Below, piece by piece: positions 50,985 to 60,421 of a DNA stretch of 64,000 bases (the stretch's first letter is position 1; every line of letters starts with the position of its first letter). Source of the stretch: Oscillatoria sp. FACHB-1406 (lineage in GTDB: Bacteria; Cyanobacteriota; Cyanobacteriia; Cyanobacteriales; Spirulinaceae). The translations under genes were made by a program, and so were the position numbers. Below the pieces are notes generated by a model. The model was not told the DNA's origin, did no database searches, and worked only from the letters and a program-made list of their open reading frames with translations. Location of the stretch: NCBI RefSeq assembly GCF_014698145.1, contig NZ_JACJSM010000003.1, positions 298,541-362,540 of the forward strand, read 5' to 3'.

Positions 50985-53024
50985 ATGCTCTACATTAATC
51001 CCACAACAGGGAATGATAATGCAGTTGGGAGCCAAACTGCACCCCTTAAAAGCTTAACGGCTGCTCTCAAACGCGCTACACCGGGGACGACAATTCAGCT
51101 AGCGTCGGGGACGTATGGCAACACCGAAGTGTTTCCCCTGTCTGTTCCTGCTAACGTCACCGTGCTGGGCGATGAAAGCACGAAAGGTAAAGGCATCTCC
51201 ATTGTCGGTAGCGGCGTTTATCCCAGTGCTACATTCGGCGGGCAGAATGTCACGCTGCTGCTGGATAGCTTGGCGCAACTGCGAGGGGTGACAGTGACAA
51301 ATCCCGCGAGCAAGGGAACGGGCATTTGGATCGAATCGACTGCGCCAACGGTAGCCAATTGTACCTTGAGTCAGTGTCAGCGAGATGGCATTTTTGTGAC
51401 GGGGAATGGCAAGCCAAAGATTTTCGATTGTGCGTTTGTCCGCAATGCTTATAGCGGCGTGTTTTTTGGGCGCAATGGTAAGGGAGAGGTACGGCGCAAT
51501 CGCTTTTCGCAGACGGGGTATGCAATTGTGGGGAGTGACGATAGCGCGCCGCTGCTGTCGGACAATCAACTGCTGGAAAATCGCATTGGTGTAATGCTAT
51601 CGCGACAGTCAAAACCCGTGCTGCGGCGGAATTTGTTCTCGAAAAATGCGGATGCGGGATTGTCGGTACAGGAGCGATCGCGGCCGAATTTAGGAAATAG
51701 CCAGGATCCGGCGGGAAATGTGTTTGAAGGCGATCGCGCGATCGACAATCAAACTGGATTAGCGATCGCTTCAGTGGGAAATCAACTCAATCCGGCGGCG
51801 GTACGAGGTAACGTGGAATTTGTCGCCGCGATTGTTCCCGAAACTCCGAGCGGGCCGACGCGCTTTGCGGATATCGATCGCCATTGGGCGGAAGCGTTTA
51901 TCGATAGTCTGGTGCAGCGGGGCTTAATGAGTGGGTTTCCCGACGGGACGTTTAAGCCGGAAGCGAGTTTGACGCGGGCGGAATATGCAGCGGCGATCGC
52001 GAAAATTTTCGATCTGCCCCGCCAACTCGGACGAACGAATCAATTTTGGGATGTTCCGGCAAATTTTTGGGCAACCGCAGCGATTCAAAAAGCGGCAGAT
52101 ATGGGCTTTATTTCCGGTTTTGCCGATGGTTCCTTCCGCGCCCAACAAAATCTCACCCGTACTGAAGCCCTCGTCTCCATCGTCAGCGGTTTGGGGCTGA
52201 GTGGTGGCAATCCCGACGTACTGTTACTGTACCGCGATCGCGCCCAAATTCCCCCCTACGCCACCGCCGCGATCGCCACCGCAACACAAAAACGTCTCGT
52301 TGTCAATTCCCCCGACCCCAAACAACTCAACCCCCTGCGCGACATCACCCGCGCCGAAATTGCCGCCCTCCTCTATCAAGCCCTCGTCGCCACCGCCGTC
52401 GCCGACTTCCTCCCCTCCCCCTACATCGTCAATCCCGACGCAGCCGTTGCCAACTTCACCGACACCCCAAATCATTGGGCAGCAGACTTCATCCATCGCC
52501 TCAGCAGTCTCGAACTCATCAGCGGTTTCAGCAATGGCAGTTTCAAGCCCGATGCCCCCCTCAACCGCGCCGAATATGCCGCCTTCCTCGTCCGCATCTT
52601 CAACCCCTCGCCAGTGCGCCCCGCCGTCCAATTTCGCGACATTCCGCCCAAATTCTGGGGCTTAAACGCCATCCAACAAGCCTACCGCGCCGGATTCCTC
52701 TCCGGCTTCCCCGATGGCACTTTTCACCCCGAACAAACCCTGCGTCGCGTTCACCTCATCGTCTCCCTCGCGAGTGGTTTAGCCCTCCCCGCCGCCGACG
52801 AATCCTATCTCAACGCTTACGAAGATAGAGCTAGCATACCCGCTTATGCCCGTTCTGCTGTCGCCGCCGCCACCAAAGCCGAAATCGTCGTTTTGTATCC
52901 CAAAGCCAGGGATTTAGATAGAGAAGTGACGCGGGCCGAAGCTGCGGCGATGATGGATTGCGCTCTAGTTTATCGCAAGCGAGTGGGCGCGATCGCATCG
53001 CCTTACATTGTTCGGAAATCTTAA
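50985..53024 (+). CDS. Parallel beta-helix (DUF1565) protein with six SLH domains
   Basis: The 679-residue protein begins MLYINPTTGNDNAVGSQTAP, the DUF1565 start. Pectate-lyase-like beta-helix repeats follow (VTNPASKGTGIWIESTAP, FVRNAYSGVFFGRNGKGEV). Two triplets of SLH domains make up the second half; examples are FADIDRHWAEAFIDSLVQRG with FPDGTFKPEASLTRAEYAA, and FTDTPNHWAADFIHRLSSLE. SLH domains bind cell-wall polymers, so the protein is expected at the surface. No signal peptide is visible and no upstream in-frame start exists. TATAAT overlaps the ATG, and the upstream repeat has no ribosome-binding site. Confidence 0.87.
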   Translation: MLYINPTTGNDNAVGSQTAPLKSLTAALKRATPGTTIQLASGTYGNTEVFPLSVPANVTVLGDESTKGKGISIVGSGVYPSATFGGQNVTLLLDSLAQLRGVTVTNPASKGTGIWIESTAPTVANCTLSQCQRDGIFVTGNGKPKIFDCAFVRNAYSGVFFGRNGKGEVRRNRFSQTGYAIVGSDDSAPLLSDNQLLENRIGVMLSRQSKPVLRRNLFSKNADAGLSVQERSRPNLGNSQDPAGNVFEGDRAIDNQTGLAIASVGNQLNPAAVRGNVEFVAAIVPETPSGPTRFADIDRHWAEAFIDSLVQRGLMSGFPDGTFKPEASLTRAEYAAAIAKIFDLPRQLGRTNQFWDVPANFWATAAIQKAADMGFISGFADGSFRAQQNLTRTEALVSIVSGLGLSGGNPDVLLLYRDRAQIPPYATAAIATATQKRLVVNSPDPKQLNPLRDITRAEIAALLYQALVATAVADFLPSPYIVNPDAAVANFTDTPNHWAADFIHRLSSLELISGFSNGSFKPDAPLNRAEYAAFLVRIFNPSPVRPAVQFRDIPPKFWGLNAIQQAYRAGFLSGFPDGTFHPEQTLRRVHLIVSLASGLALPAADESYLNAYEDRASIPAYARSAVAAATKAEIVVLYPKARDLDREVTRAEAAAMMDCALVYRKRVGAIASPYIVRKS

Positions 53025-53185
53025 ACTATAGGCTTGAAAGAGGCGACCCCACCCTACAGTGATACAGTTTCAGGTGAAAATATAAGGAGTATCTCCTACC
53101 TAATGCAGAGAAAATAATCTACTCAAATAAAATTAAAGCTTGTAGCATATTAGTAGAAGCACATAATCCTTTTAGGAGTATTACG

Positions 53186-54598
53186 ATGTCAGATACTTCA
53201 GTGGTTTTACTTGACAATGCTACAATCTCTAGTGCTTTTCGCTCTCTTGGCTTTGCACCATGTCCTAATAAATCTGTTTTCGATTTAGATATTGCAAACC
53301 TTTCAACGCTCGTTGATGCAGTCTTGCTGGCAGATCGAGTTGTTGTCCCTGCTACTTATTTGCCTAAATATCAGCAGGAACGAATAAATTTATTGTCATC
53401 TGCGGGTGTTGAGTCTCTTAAACTGGCAGAAGAATCTAATCAAGAACTAGAGCAAGTTTCTAGAACTTACTTTTCAAGATGGACAATGGACTATTACGAG
53501 GGTAGTAGCGGTATATCCCAAGAAATTCTAAGGCTTGCCGATATTTACATTAAGTTTGTCTGGAACTACCGTTCATCTGAATATTGGCTTGTATTGCGCG
53601 CGTTGCAACAACAGAGCAATACTCCTGAAGCTAATAAATATGCTCAAATTGAGGGATTACTAACTGAAGATAATCCAGGAATATGGCAGTCTTTGGAACT
53701 TTTGAATAGTGCCAATATTTTTAGCACTAATGGGACACCTGTGACAGAATCTAACCTCCGCAAACCCTATGTCCTACGCCCTGGGGTAAAAAAACTGCTC
53801 GCTGCCTTGTCTTGGAATATTTTAAGAGCTACCTACTATAGAATTCTTGCCGCTAAAATAAATGCAGCTTACCTTCCTCATTCATTGCGAGCTATTGGAG
53901 CTACATTAGATGCGATATCAGCAAATGACAAGATTGTGAGTTCTTCAACCTTGAGTCAGTATCATATAGGTCAATCGAAAACAACCATAACTGAATCTCT
54001 AGAAAAAATCATGAAAGCTACAGGGGAAGAACTTGCCTCTGTTGGTGCAGTCAGAGGCTCTATTTGCAACTCAATTCCTCCATTACTAGGTTATGTTTTA
54101 AACAAAGCTACTTCAAAAGAAAATTTTTTAGAACAGTTATTTTGTCTCAGAACATTATCATCTTTACAAGATTTGCGAAATCAGCTTCGAGAATTTGAAG
54201 CTAATGCTAAGTCAGGAAATATTGCTGGTATTCGTAAATGGAAAAATGAGGTAGAGCGCACTTCTTCAAGCGTGATGAGAGAGATGGGATTAGTAGATAC
54301 TCATTTTACTCTAAACCCTCTAACGATTCTGACTGGAGGAGCTATTTCTCTCAATATACAAGGTCTTTCAGTCCCAAAATGGTTATATAGAACTGTAGCC
54401 TTACCAAACAACTGGAAGCTTTGGTATAGGGAGGTAGCAATTAATTTACAGAATGTAGCTAGATTAGGAGACTCATACGAGAAAATTCAGTCTTGGGCTT
54501 CCTTTAAAGAGGAGGCACAACCCAATTACTGGTATGCAAAACAGGATTATCCTCAGAAATATACTCGTTTACTTGATGACGGAATTCAGCAGAGTTGA
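53186..54598 (+). CDS. Unrecognised 470-residue protein in an AT-rich, HIP1-free segment
   Basis: I do not recognise this protein. It starts MSDTSVVLLDNATISSAFRS with AGGAGTATTACG upstream. The first 60 residues have a hydrophobic-strand pattern with an early Asp (LLDNATISS, LADRVVVPA), somewhat like the start of PIN-type domains, but the rest does not fit. The body is mainly helical, with EWNYRSSEYWL-like Trp/Tyr-rich stretches. There is no signal peptide or membrane segment. Codon and base use are AT-rich and no GCGATCGC is found across the gene, unlike both neighbours. Horizontal gain is likely. Confidence 0.75.
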   Translation: MSDTSVVLLDNATISSAFRSLGFAPCPNKSVFDLDIANLSTLVDAVLLADRVVVPATYLPKYQQERINLLSSAGVESLKLAEESNQELEQVSRTYFSRWTMDYYEGSSGISQEILRLADIYIKFVWNYRSSEYWLVLRALQQQSNTPEANKYAQIEGLLTEDNPGIWQSLELLNSANIFSTNGTPVTESNLRKPYVLRPGVKKLLAALSWNILRATYYRILAAKINAAYLPHSLRAIGATLDAISANDKIVSSSTLSQYHIGQSKTTITESLEKIMKATGEELASVGAVRGSICNSIPPLLGYVLNKATSKENFLEQLFCLRTLSSLQDLRNQLREFEANAKSGNIAGIRKWKNEVERTSSSVMREMGLVDTHFTLNPLTILTGGAISLNIQGLSVPKWLYRTVALPNNWKLWYREVAINLQNVARLGDSYEKIQSWASFKEEAQPNYWYAKQDYPQKYTRLLDDGIQQS

Positions 54599-54737
54599 CT
54601 TTATTTTAGAAAGTAGGGTGCTTTGAATAAACCTAGTTTTTGCACTTTATCTTTTTCATGTCACTATAAATTACTCCTTTAACGCTCTGCGGATTTTTAT
54701 GTGAGCAGGTTCGATTGCTACTTCGGTGAAGTTAAAA

Positions 54738-54767
54738 TATCGCTTTTATCTACAGTTAAAAGCGATA
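54738..54767. terminator. Bidirectional hairpin between convergent genes
   Basis: TATCGCTTTTA and TAAAAGCGATA form a perfect 11-bp stem with an 8-base loop. It is 139 bp after the plus-strand stop and 18 bp beyond the minus-strand stop. The flanks are AT-rich with short T-runs on either strand. The rest of 54599-54737 holds only a fragment AAAGTAGGGTGC of the dispersed repeat. Confidence 0.6.
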
Positions 54768-54785
54768 AAAGTTCCAATTTTTTCA

Positions 54786-57329
54786 CTAAACATTGACTAT
54801 TGTAAGTACCCAAAAACTAGCCGCGATCGCGCCGATCGCGAGATGCTGGGGTAGCATCCAGAGGAACTGCTGACGGGCAATTTTCTGCGTTACAAAAATC
54901 GAGCAGAGAACGCCAAAAATTAAAGTGCTGCCTTGTAAAAAGGCAATGACGGCGGGATGAGCGACAAGGACGGGCAACTGTGCGCCATTTAGCCCAAAAG
55001 TTGCTAAAGCCACAGGGAGAATTTTGCCGCTTTCTCCTAACCATAACGGGAAATAATGGGATAGATTTCCGGCGAGGATGAGGGGAAGGTAGCCGTAAGC
55101 GAGTTTGATAAAAGAAGGCAGTTGATCGCGCTGGGTTATCTTTGTGGATAATTTAAGGATCGCTTGGGCAAGAAGAGGAATGAGGGCGGGCAAACTGATT
55201 GCTGCAATCGCTAAAAGAGAATGGGGTAAAAAGCGATCGAGGTCTAAATTTAAACCGAGAAAATGTTGGACTTCGGGGAGGTGATGCAGGAAAACGACGT
55301 TGAGGAGTAGTAACAATAAGGCGACTTCATAACTTCGAGGAATGTGAGTCGTCCAAAGTTCGATTCCGGGCGGACGCAAGTTAAATTCAACCGAACGATG
55401 GGGGCAAGCTTTGAGACAAGTCATGCACAGTACGCAGTCGCGATTGTCTTCGAGTTGGGCGGGATGAGAGTAAAGAGGACAGCCGTCGGTTTCCATTCCT
55501 TCTCCTTTTTGCGGGCCGCCTTTATAGCATTGATAGGTGGTGCATTCTGCCGAACAAATTCCCTGTTGCGCTCTTAATTCTGTCATGGAAAGTTTGGCGA
55601 ACATTCCATTCATTCCGCCAATCGGACAGAGATATCGACACCATAAACGCCGCTCGAAGATGGCGCTACAAATCATTGCGCCAGCGGTAATTAAGAGCAG
55701 TAACCAAGCGGAAAGATAAGCGGTATTTTCTAGGTTCCAGAGTTCTTCCCAAAGGAGAATGAGGGCAAAGAGGGCGAAGAGAAACCAACCGCCCCAGCGT
55801 TCTGCTCGTTCGCGGGGCCAACGTTTGAGCTTGTGTGGAAATAGCCATAGCGAGAGTTTTTGGGTGACTTCGCCGTAAATCATGAAGGGACAAACGGCGC
55901 ACCAAACGCGCCCGAGTAAGGGGAAAAAAAGGAGAACTAAAGGCCACCACCAAGCCCAAAAAAGGTTAAGGGCAAAGTTGCGATCGCGCGTTTGCGGACC
56001 GAGGAATAAAATGGCTACAATCAGCGGAAATGCCCATAAAGTCAAACCGTAGTTAATCCAGTCCGGCCACCAAGGACTGCGTAAAAACTGCCGGAGTTTA
56101 GGATATTCTTCGAGCAAGTTGAGGCGAAATCTGTGTTTTTTCCCTTGAGACGGCCAAATAATTTCTTCGGTAATTTCATTGCCCGATTCGAGTTGAACGA
56201 CAGCCCGTTGCACAAGATTTTCCAACTCGCGCAGGTTGTTGGGAAAATCATAAGTTTGCAACCGTCGTAGGGCTTCCGGACTTAAGTGAGGCTTGGCAAT
56301 GCGTTTGGTACGCGCAGCAATGCTGAGATAGTAATTTACCCAATCCCCAATATCGGCTTTGCGCGTCCGCAGGGGAGGAACGGGGATATTATGGGCGACG
56401 AGGTTATCGATTTTCGGGATGGCTTGCTCGGAAACCAAGATAATGCGCGCTTCGCAGGTTTTGGAACCAACGTCTGTTTCTTCATTGCGCGAGACGGGCT
56501 GGTAGGTTCCCGTTTCGAGTAAATGCGCGATCGCGGGCCGCAATTCTGGCGACAATTCTTGAATATTATTGAGAACGAGCGTTCCTTTCCCCAAAGTCTC
56601 TAGCAGTCCGGGTTTGCCGCCCGCCCGCCCGAACAAGTCCGCGCCGTTGGCTTGCAGCGTACCGGAATTGAGCTTAATAATAGCTTGACGGCGATCGCGC
56701 GAACCGTAATGAATCAAAGCGGCAATATTATCTTTCTCTAATCCGGGTTCGCCGAAGACTAAAACCGATTTTCTATCGCCGGAAGCTTCTTCAATTTGTT
56801 TGCGCAGGCGTGTTGCGTAGCGACTTTTTCCTACGATTCCGCGTCGAGCTTTAGTTACGAGGTAAGGACGCAAAATCGTTTGACGTTCTTGTTCGTTCGC
56901 TAGTTCTGAAGTCAGTTGGGCGACTTCTTCGGCTAAGTTTTGAGCGACCATTTGCCCGATACTGGGATATTGTCCGAGCAGGGTTTGGAAGTTTTGGGCG
57001 CTCAAAAACCACAGTCGGCATTCGTCCTGACAGATAACAGTATGTTGGGCGGGTTTCTGTAATAGAAGCGCCTGTAAGTTAAGAGCGCAACCGGGTAGCA
57101 AACTAACCGAGCGGGCAATTTCTGGGTTATTAGGCAGTTTATCGCTTTCTGCTTTACCGCTGGCTAAAATGTACAGTCCGTCGGCGGGTTCGCCTTCGCG
57201 TAAAATCGCTTGTTCGGGACTAAAGGTACGTTCTTCAAGCGATCGCGCGATCGCTTCGAGGACTTCTGGGGCAAGTATACTCAGAGCAGTGCGTTCTTGT
57301 AACCAAACAACCAAATCTTGAGGAGTCAT
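54786..57329 (-). CDS. cNMP-binding / sigma54-type AAA / membrane polyferredoxin fusion
   Basis: The 847-residue protein joins three modules. Residues 15-130 are a cyclic-nucleotide-binding CAP-type domain (AILREGEPADGLYILASGKAE). Residues 160-390 resemble the AAA domain of sigma54 activators (GEPGLEKDNIA at 193, PNNLRELENLVQRAV at about 364-378). In place of Walker B LDE it has LVLNNIQEL, and the GAFTGA loop is replaced by GRAGGKPG. From 425 on it is a NapH/CcoG-like membrane polyferredoxin with helices, CAVCP (477), CRYLCP (564) and a 4Fe-4S set CVLCMTCLKACP (632). The C-terminus has six more hydrophobic segments. Cyanobacteria have no sigma54, so the AAA part may be a sensor. A redox role at a membrane is inferred. 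Confidence 0.85.
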   Translation of the reverse strand: MTPQDLVVWLQERTALSILAPEVLEAIARSLEERTFSPEQAILREGEPADGLYILASGKAESDKLPNNPEIARSVSLLPGCALNLQALLLQKPAQHTVICQDECRLWFLSAQNFQTLLGQYPSIGQMVAQNLAEEVAQLTSELANEQERQTILRPYLVTKARRGIVGKSRYATRLRKQIEEASGDRKSVLVFGEPGLEKDNIAALIHYGSRDRRQAIIKLNSGTLQANGADLFGRAGGKPGLLETLGKGTLVLNNIQELSPELRPAIAHLLETGTYQPVSRNEETDVGSKTCEARIILVSEQAIPKIDNLVAHNIPVPPLRTRKADIGDWVNYYLSIAARTKRIAKPHLSPEALRRLQTYDFPNNLRELENLVQRAVVQLESGNEITEEIIWPSQGKKHRFRLNLLEEYPKLRQFLRSPWWPDWINYGLTLWAFPLIVAILFLGPQTRDRNFALNLFWAWWWPLVLLFFPLLGRVWCAVCPFMIYGEVTQKLSLWLFPHKLKRWPRERAERWGGWFLFALFALILLWEELWNLENTAYLSAWLLLLITAGAMICSAIFERRLWCRYLCPIGGMNGMFAKLSMTELRAQQGICSAECTTYQCYKGGPQKGEGMETDGCPLYSHPAQLEDNRDCVLCMTCLKACPHRSVEFNLRPPGIELWTTHIPRSYEVALLLLLLNVVFLHHLPEVQHFLGLNLDLDRFLPHSLLAIAAISLPALIPLLAQAILKLSTKITQRDQLPSFIKLAYGYLPLILAGNLSHYFPLWLGESGKILPVALATFGLNGAQLPVLVAHPAVIAFLQGSTLIFGVLCSIFVTQKIARQQFLWMLPQHLAIGAIAASFWVLTIVNV

Positions 57330-57339
57330 CTATGAATTA

Positions 57340-57476
57340 TGAATTATGAATTATGAGTGATGAATGGGGAATTGCGAATTACGAATTACGAATTGCGAAT
57401 TACGAATTACGAATTACGAATTACGAATTACGAATTACGAATTACGAATTGCGAATTACGAATTACGAATTACAAA
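57340..57476. repeat. AATTATG/AATTACG STRR array upstream of the fusion gene
   Basis: GAATTAT units and then about 14 GAATTAC or GAATTGC units run from just before the fusion gene start to 5 bp before the pheT stop. Apparent frames through it are NYELRIT repeats and not genes. Confidence 0.93.
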
Positions 57477-57481
57477 AACCC

Positions 57482-59920
57482 CTAACTTCTCAATGTCGCA
57501 CCAAATTGCTCTTCGAGCGCTTGGCGGACTTTTTGGTGGGCGGGTTCGATTTCGGCTTCGGTGAGGTTGCGATCGCGCGATCGATAGGCCAAGCTAAACG
57601 CTAAGCTCCGTTCTCCTGCCGGAACGTTTTCCCCTTCGTAAACATCAAACAGTTCCACCGCATCCAATAACTCGCCGCCTGCTTTCTGCATCGTTGCTTC
57701 GAGTTGAGCCACAGCAATATTTTTCGCGGCGAAGAACGCTAAATCGCGTTTGACGGCCGGATAGGTGGAATACGTCTGGAAGCGCGGCGGGGTAATGTTA
57801 CCGCCCCCCATCACCTCGAGCAGTACCGCCGCTGAGAGTTCAAAGGCATACACCGCTTCGGGAAAATCGCGATCGCGTCGCAGTTGAGGATGCAGTTGTC
57901 CGAAGAATCCCAAACGTTTCCCGCCAACAGAGAGTACCGCCGTGCGTCCGGGGTGACAGCGTGCGTCGCTGCTATCGGGTTGATAGTCCGCGACGACTCC
58001 CAACCTTTCCAATACGCTATCGAGTAAACCTTTGGCTTCGTACCACGTCATCGGCGAACCTTTACCGCCAGAAACCCATTGACCTTGGGGGTTGAGGTCG
58101 CCGCCAAAAATGCCCGCGATCGCGTCGTATTCGCTTGCTATGCCCTCCAAATTGCGGAAAACGCGACCCACCTCAAACGCATTGAGAGCGCCGTTTCCGC
58201 GCGCTAAATTGTACTCAAAAGCATCGAGCAGTCCCGGCAATAATTCCGTCCGCAAGGCTGAATATTCGCTCAATAATGGGTTTGCGATCGCGATTTCGGC
58301 AGCTTCCGGTTTCACTAAGGAATAATGCACCACCTCCGTCAAACCCACGGCGCGGAAGGCTTCGCGGATTTGTGCCATTGCTTTGCGCTGCGGGGGCAGA
58401 ATTCCGGCTTCGGTTTTCGCGGGTAAGGTATCGGCAAAGCGATCGTAACCGTAAAGGCGCGCCACTTCTTCAATTAAATCGATCTCCCGCTCTAAATCGC
58501 GGTAGCGGTAGGGCGGTACTTTCACCGTCCAGAGCGTTTCTTCGCCCGCCTGCCGTTCCAATTCGCAGCCCAAAGCCGTCAGAATTTGTTCCACTTCTTC
58601 GGCTTGTAAATCGTCGAGTCCTTCCTCCCGGCGAACCTGTCCGAGGATGTGACGGACGCGGGAAAGGCGCAATGAGAGCGATCGCGTCCAATCTTCCCGA
58701 TTCGGGCGCGCGTCGGCAATGGCGCGGGCGGTAGGATTTCCGCCTGCGAGTTCGACGAATAACGCGATCGCGCGGCGAGCGGCAAATTCTAACTCAGCTT
58801 GGTTCACGCCGCGTTCGTAACGGGTGGAAGATTCCGAGCGCAACCCGACTGCGCGCGAGGAACGGCGGATTGCAACCGGATCGAACAGCGCTGCTTCCAA
58901 AACAATATCCTGCGTTCCTTCGTCTACTTCGGTTTCTTCGCCCCCCATCACGCCTGCTAAAGCAACGGGTTTATCGTTGGCGACAATTACCAAGTTTTGT
59001 TCGACGAGTTCCCGCGTTTGCCCGTCTAGGGTTTTCAGGGTTTCGCCCGCACCGGCGAAGCGCGTGCCGAGGACGATATTCTCGCTGCCCGCCACCGCTT
59101 GTAACTTGGCGCGATCGAAGGCATGGAGCGGCTGTCCCCATTCCAGCAGAATATAGTTGGTAATATCGACCACATTATTAATCGGTCGAACTCCGGCGGC
59201 TTGTAAGCGCTGTTGCAGCCAAACCGGAGACGGGGCAATTTTTACGCCTTCCACTACTGTCCCAATATATGCCGGACAAGCTTGCGCGTCGGCAACTTCA
59301 ATCTTTAGCGTCGGTTCGGCGGGAATGTCGAGTTCCACTGCTTCTGGCAATCGCAGCGCTACTCCCGTCAAGGCTGCCACTTCTCGCGCTACCCCCACCA
59401 AACTTAACGCATCTGCACGATTTGCCGTCGATGTCAAGTCTAAAATAATATCGTCGAGACCGAGGAGGGGGCGAACGTCTTGACCGGGGGTCAGATTTTC
59501 TTCTGCAAAGATATAAATGCCTTCCGATTCCTTCGCCAATCCTAACTCTGCTAGCGAACAGATCATCCCTTCCGATTTCACGCCGCGCAACTTGCTGGTT
59601 TTGATTTTTAGATCGACGGCGGGGAGATAGGTTTTTGGGGGTGCGACAGCGACAAAGATATCGGCTTTAACGTTTTTTGCGCCGCAAACGATCGTCGAAA
59701 CCGCTTCTTTACCCAGATCGACTTGAGTGACGCTCAGTTTATCCGCATCGGGATGGCGCTGGCAATCTACAACTTTGCCCACCACTACGCCATCAGCCAA
59801 CTGGCGGCGATCTTCAATATTTTCGACCTCAAATCCCGCGACTGTCAATGTTTCAGCTAGCTTTTCAGCGCTTAGCGTCACATCGACCAGTTCTCGCAGC
59901 CAGTTTAATGAAATTAGCAT
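57482..59920 (-). CDS. pheT: Phenylalanyl-tRNA synthetase beta subunit
   Basis: The enzyme charges tRNA-Phe together with PheS. The 812-residue protein has the expected domain order. An N-terminal EMAP-like tRNA-binding fold has [19 protein letters not shown]. The B3/B4 editing domain follows ([21 protein letters not shown]). The B5 region and motif-like [12 protein letters not shown] come next, then the core ([14 protein letters not shown]). The C-terminal ferredoxin-fold anticodon-binding domain has [16 protein letters not shown] and ends EQFGATLRS. The start [14 protein letters not shown] is typical. The alpha-subunit gene is not adjacent, as is usual in cyanobacteria. Confidence 0.97.
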   Translation of the reverse strand: MLISLNWLRELVDVTLSAEKLAETLTVAGFEVENIEDRRQLADGVVVGKVVDCQRHPDADKLSVTQVDLGKEAVSTIVCGAKNVKADIFVAVAPPKTYLPAVDLKIKTSKLRGVKSEGMICSLAELGLAKESEGIYIFAEENLTPGQDVRPLLGLDDIILDLTSTANRADALSLVGVAREVAALTGVALRLPEAVELDIPAEPTLKIEVADAQACPAYIGTVVEGVKIAPSPVWLQQRLQAAGVRPINNVVDITNYILLEWGQPLHAFDRAKLQAVAGSENIVLGTRFAGAGETLKTLDGQTRELVEQNLVIVANDKPVALAGVMGGEETEVDEGTQDIVLEAALFDPVAIRRSSRAVGLRSESSTRYERGVNQAELEFAARRAIALFVELAGGNPTARAIADARPNREDWTRSLSLRLSRVRHILGQVRREEGLDDLQAEEVEQILTALGCELERQAGEETLWTVKVPPYRYRDLEREIDLIEEVARLYGYDRFADTLPAKTEAGILPPQRKAMAQIREAFRAVGLTEVVHYSLVKPEAAEIAIANPLLSEYSALRTELLPGLLDAFEYNLARGNGALNAFEVGRVFRNLEGIASEYDAIAGIFGGDLNPQGQWVSGGKGSPMTWYEAKGLLDSVLERLGVVADYQPDSSDARCHPGRTAVLSVGGKRLGFFGQLHPQLRRDRDFPEAVYAFELSAAVLLEVMGGGNITPPRFQTYSTYPAVKRDLAFFAAKNIAVAQLEATMQKAGGELLDAVELFDVYEGENVPAGERSLAFSLAYRSRDRNLTEAEIEPAHQKVRQALEEQFGATLRS

Positions 59921-60421
59921 TTGCTCGTCCGCTTTAAAATCCTCTCAATCGCTAAAATATTCTACCGCTTTTGTTGGAAGTCCCAGCGAGAGGGAGGTGA
60001 GATTGAGTCGATAAGATTGAGGGCTGGCGAAAGTATTGATTAACTTGCGGATATTTCAGTATTTTTGCGCGATCGTCACTTTTTTGCCGTCTCTCGGGCA
60101 TAATAGAAGCTAGGAACGCGGGAGCTTTGCCGCAAGCAAAGGATAATTTCTTTCCTCTTTCGAGAGGGAATAAAGATTTTTCGATTTTTGACCGAATTAC
60201 GTTCGTCTTTTTGACTTTACCGCGCAGGAATCCCAGAGACAGTGAAAAAGTGAGATATCCTAGTAATGTGCATCATGGCGATATAGGTGTTCTAGGTCAA
60301 CCCTCGATTTCTGCAAACTGGCACCTCCTTATCGGGAATTTAGCGTAGCAGTTGTGTTGAATAATCGAGATGCCTTAAAGATTCGCTTTCAACCCGGACC
60401 AAGCTAGACTGGTGACCTTGA
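59921..60421. other. 501-bp intergenic region between pheT and the kinase
   Basis: There is no convincing coding frame. A CATAAT -10-like element at 60099, two small hairpins and a T-rich tail (60125-60190) suggest a short RNA or leader. The rest, up to the kinase, has no clear features beyond a weak RBS. pheT and the kinase are divergent, so promoters for both must lie here. Confidence 0.5.
60105..60190 (+). ncRNA. Candidate small RNA or attenuated leader
   Basis: After CATAAT (60099-60104) come the stem CTTTGC/GCAAAG (60125-60141, 5-base loop) and CCTCT/AGAGG (60154-60167) closed by a TTCG tetraloop, then a tail with two ATTTTT runs. The structure resembles a short terminated transcript. 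No known RNA family was recognised. Confidence 0.3.

Noticed and set aside
55090..57329. Sigma54-dependent activator
   Set aside because: GAFTGA and Walker B acids are missing, cyanobacteria lack sigma54, and the chain continues into a membrane iron-sulfur protein.
57353..57604. Plus-strand frames reading NYELRITNYELRIT
   Set aside because: They are produced by the stop-free 7-bp repeat and run into the antisense of pheT.
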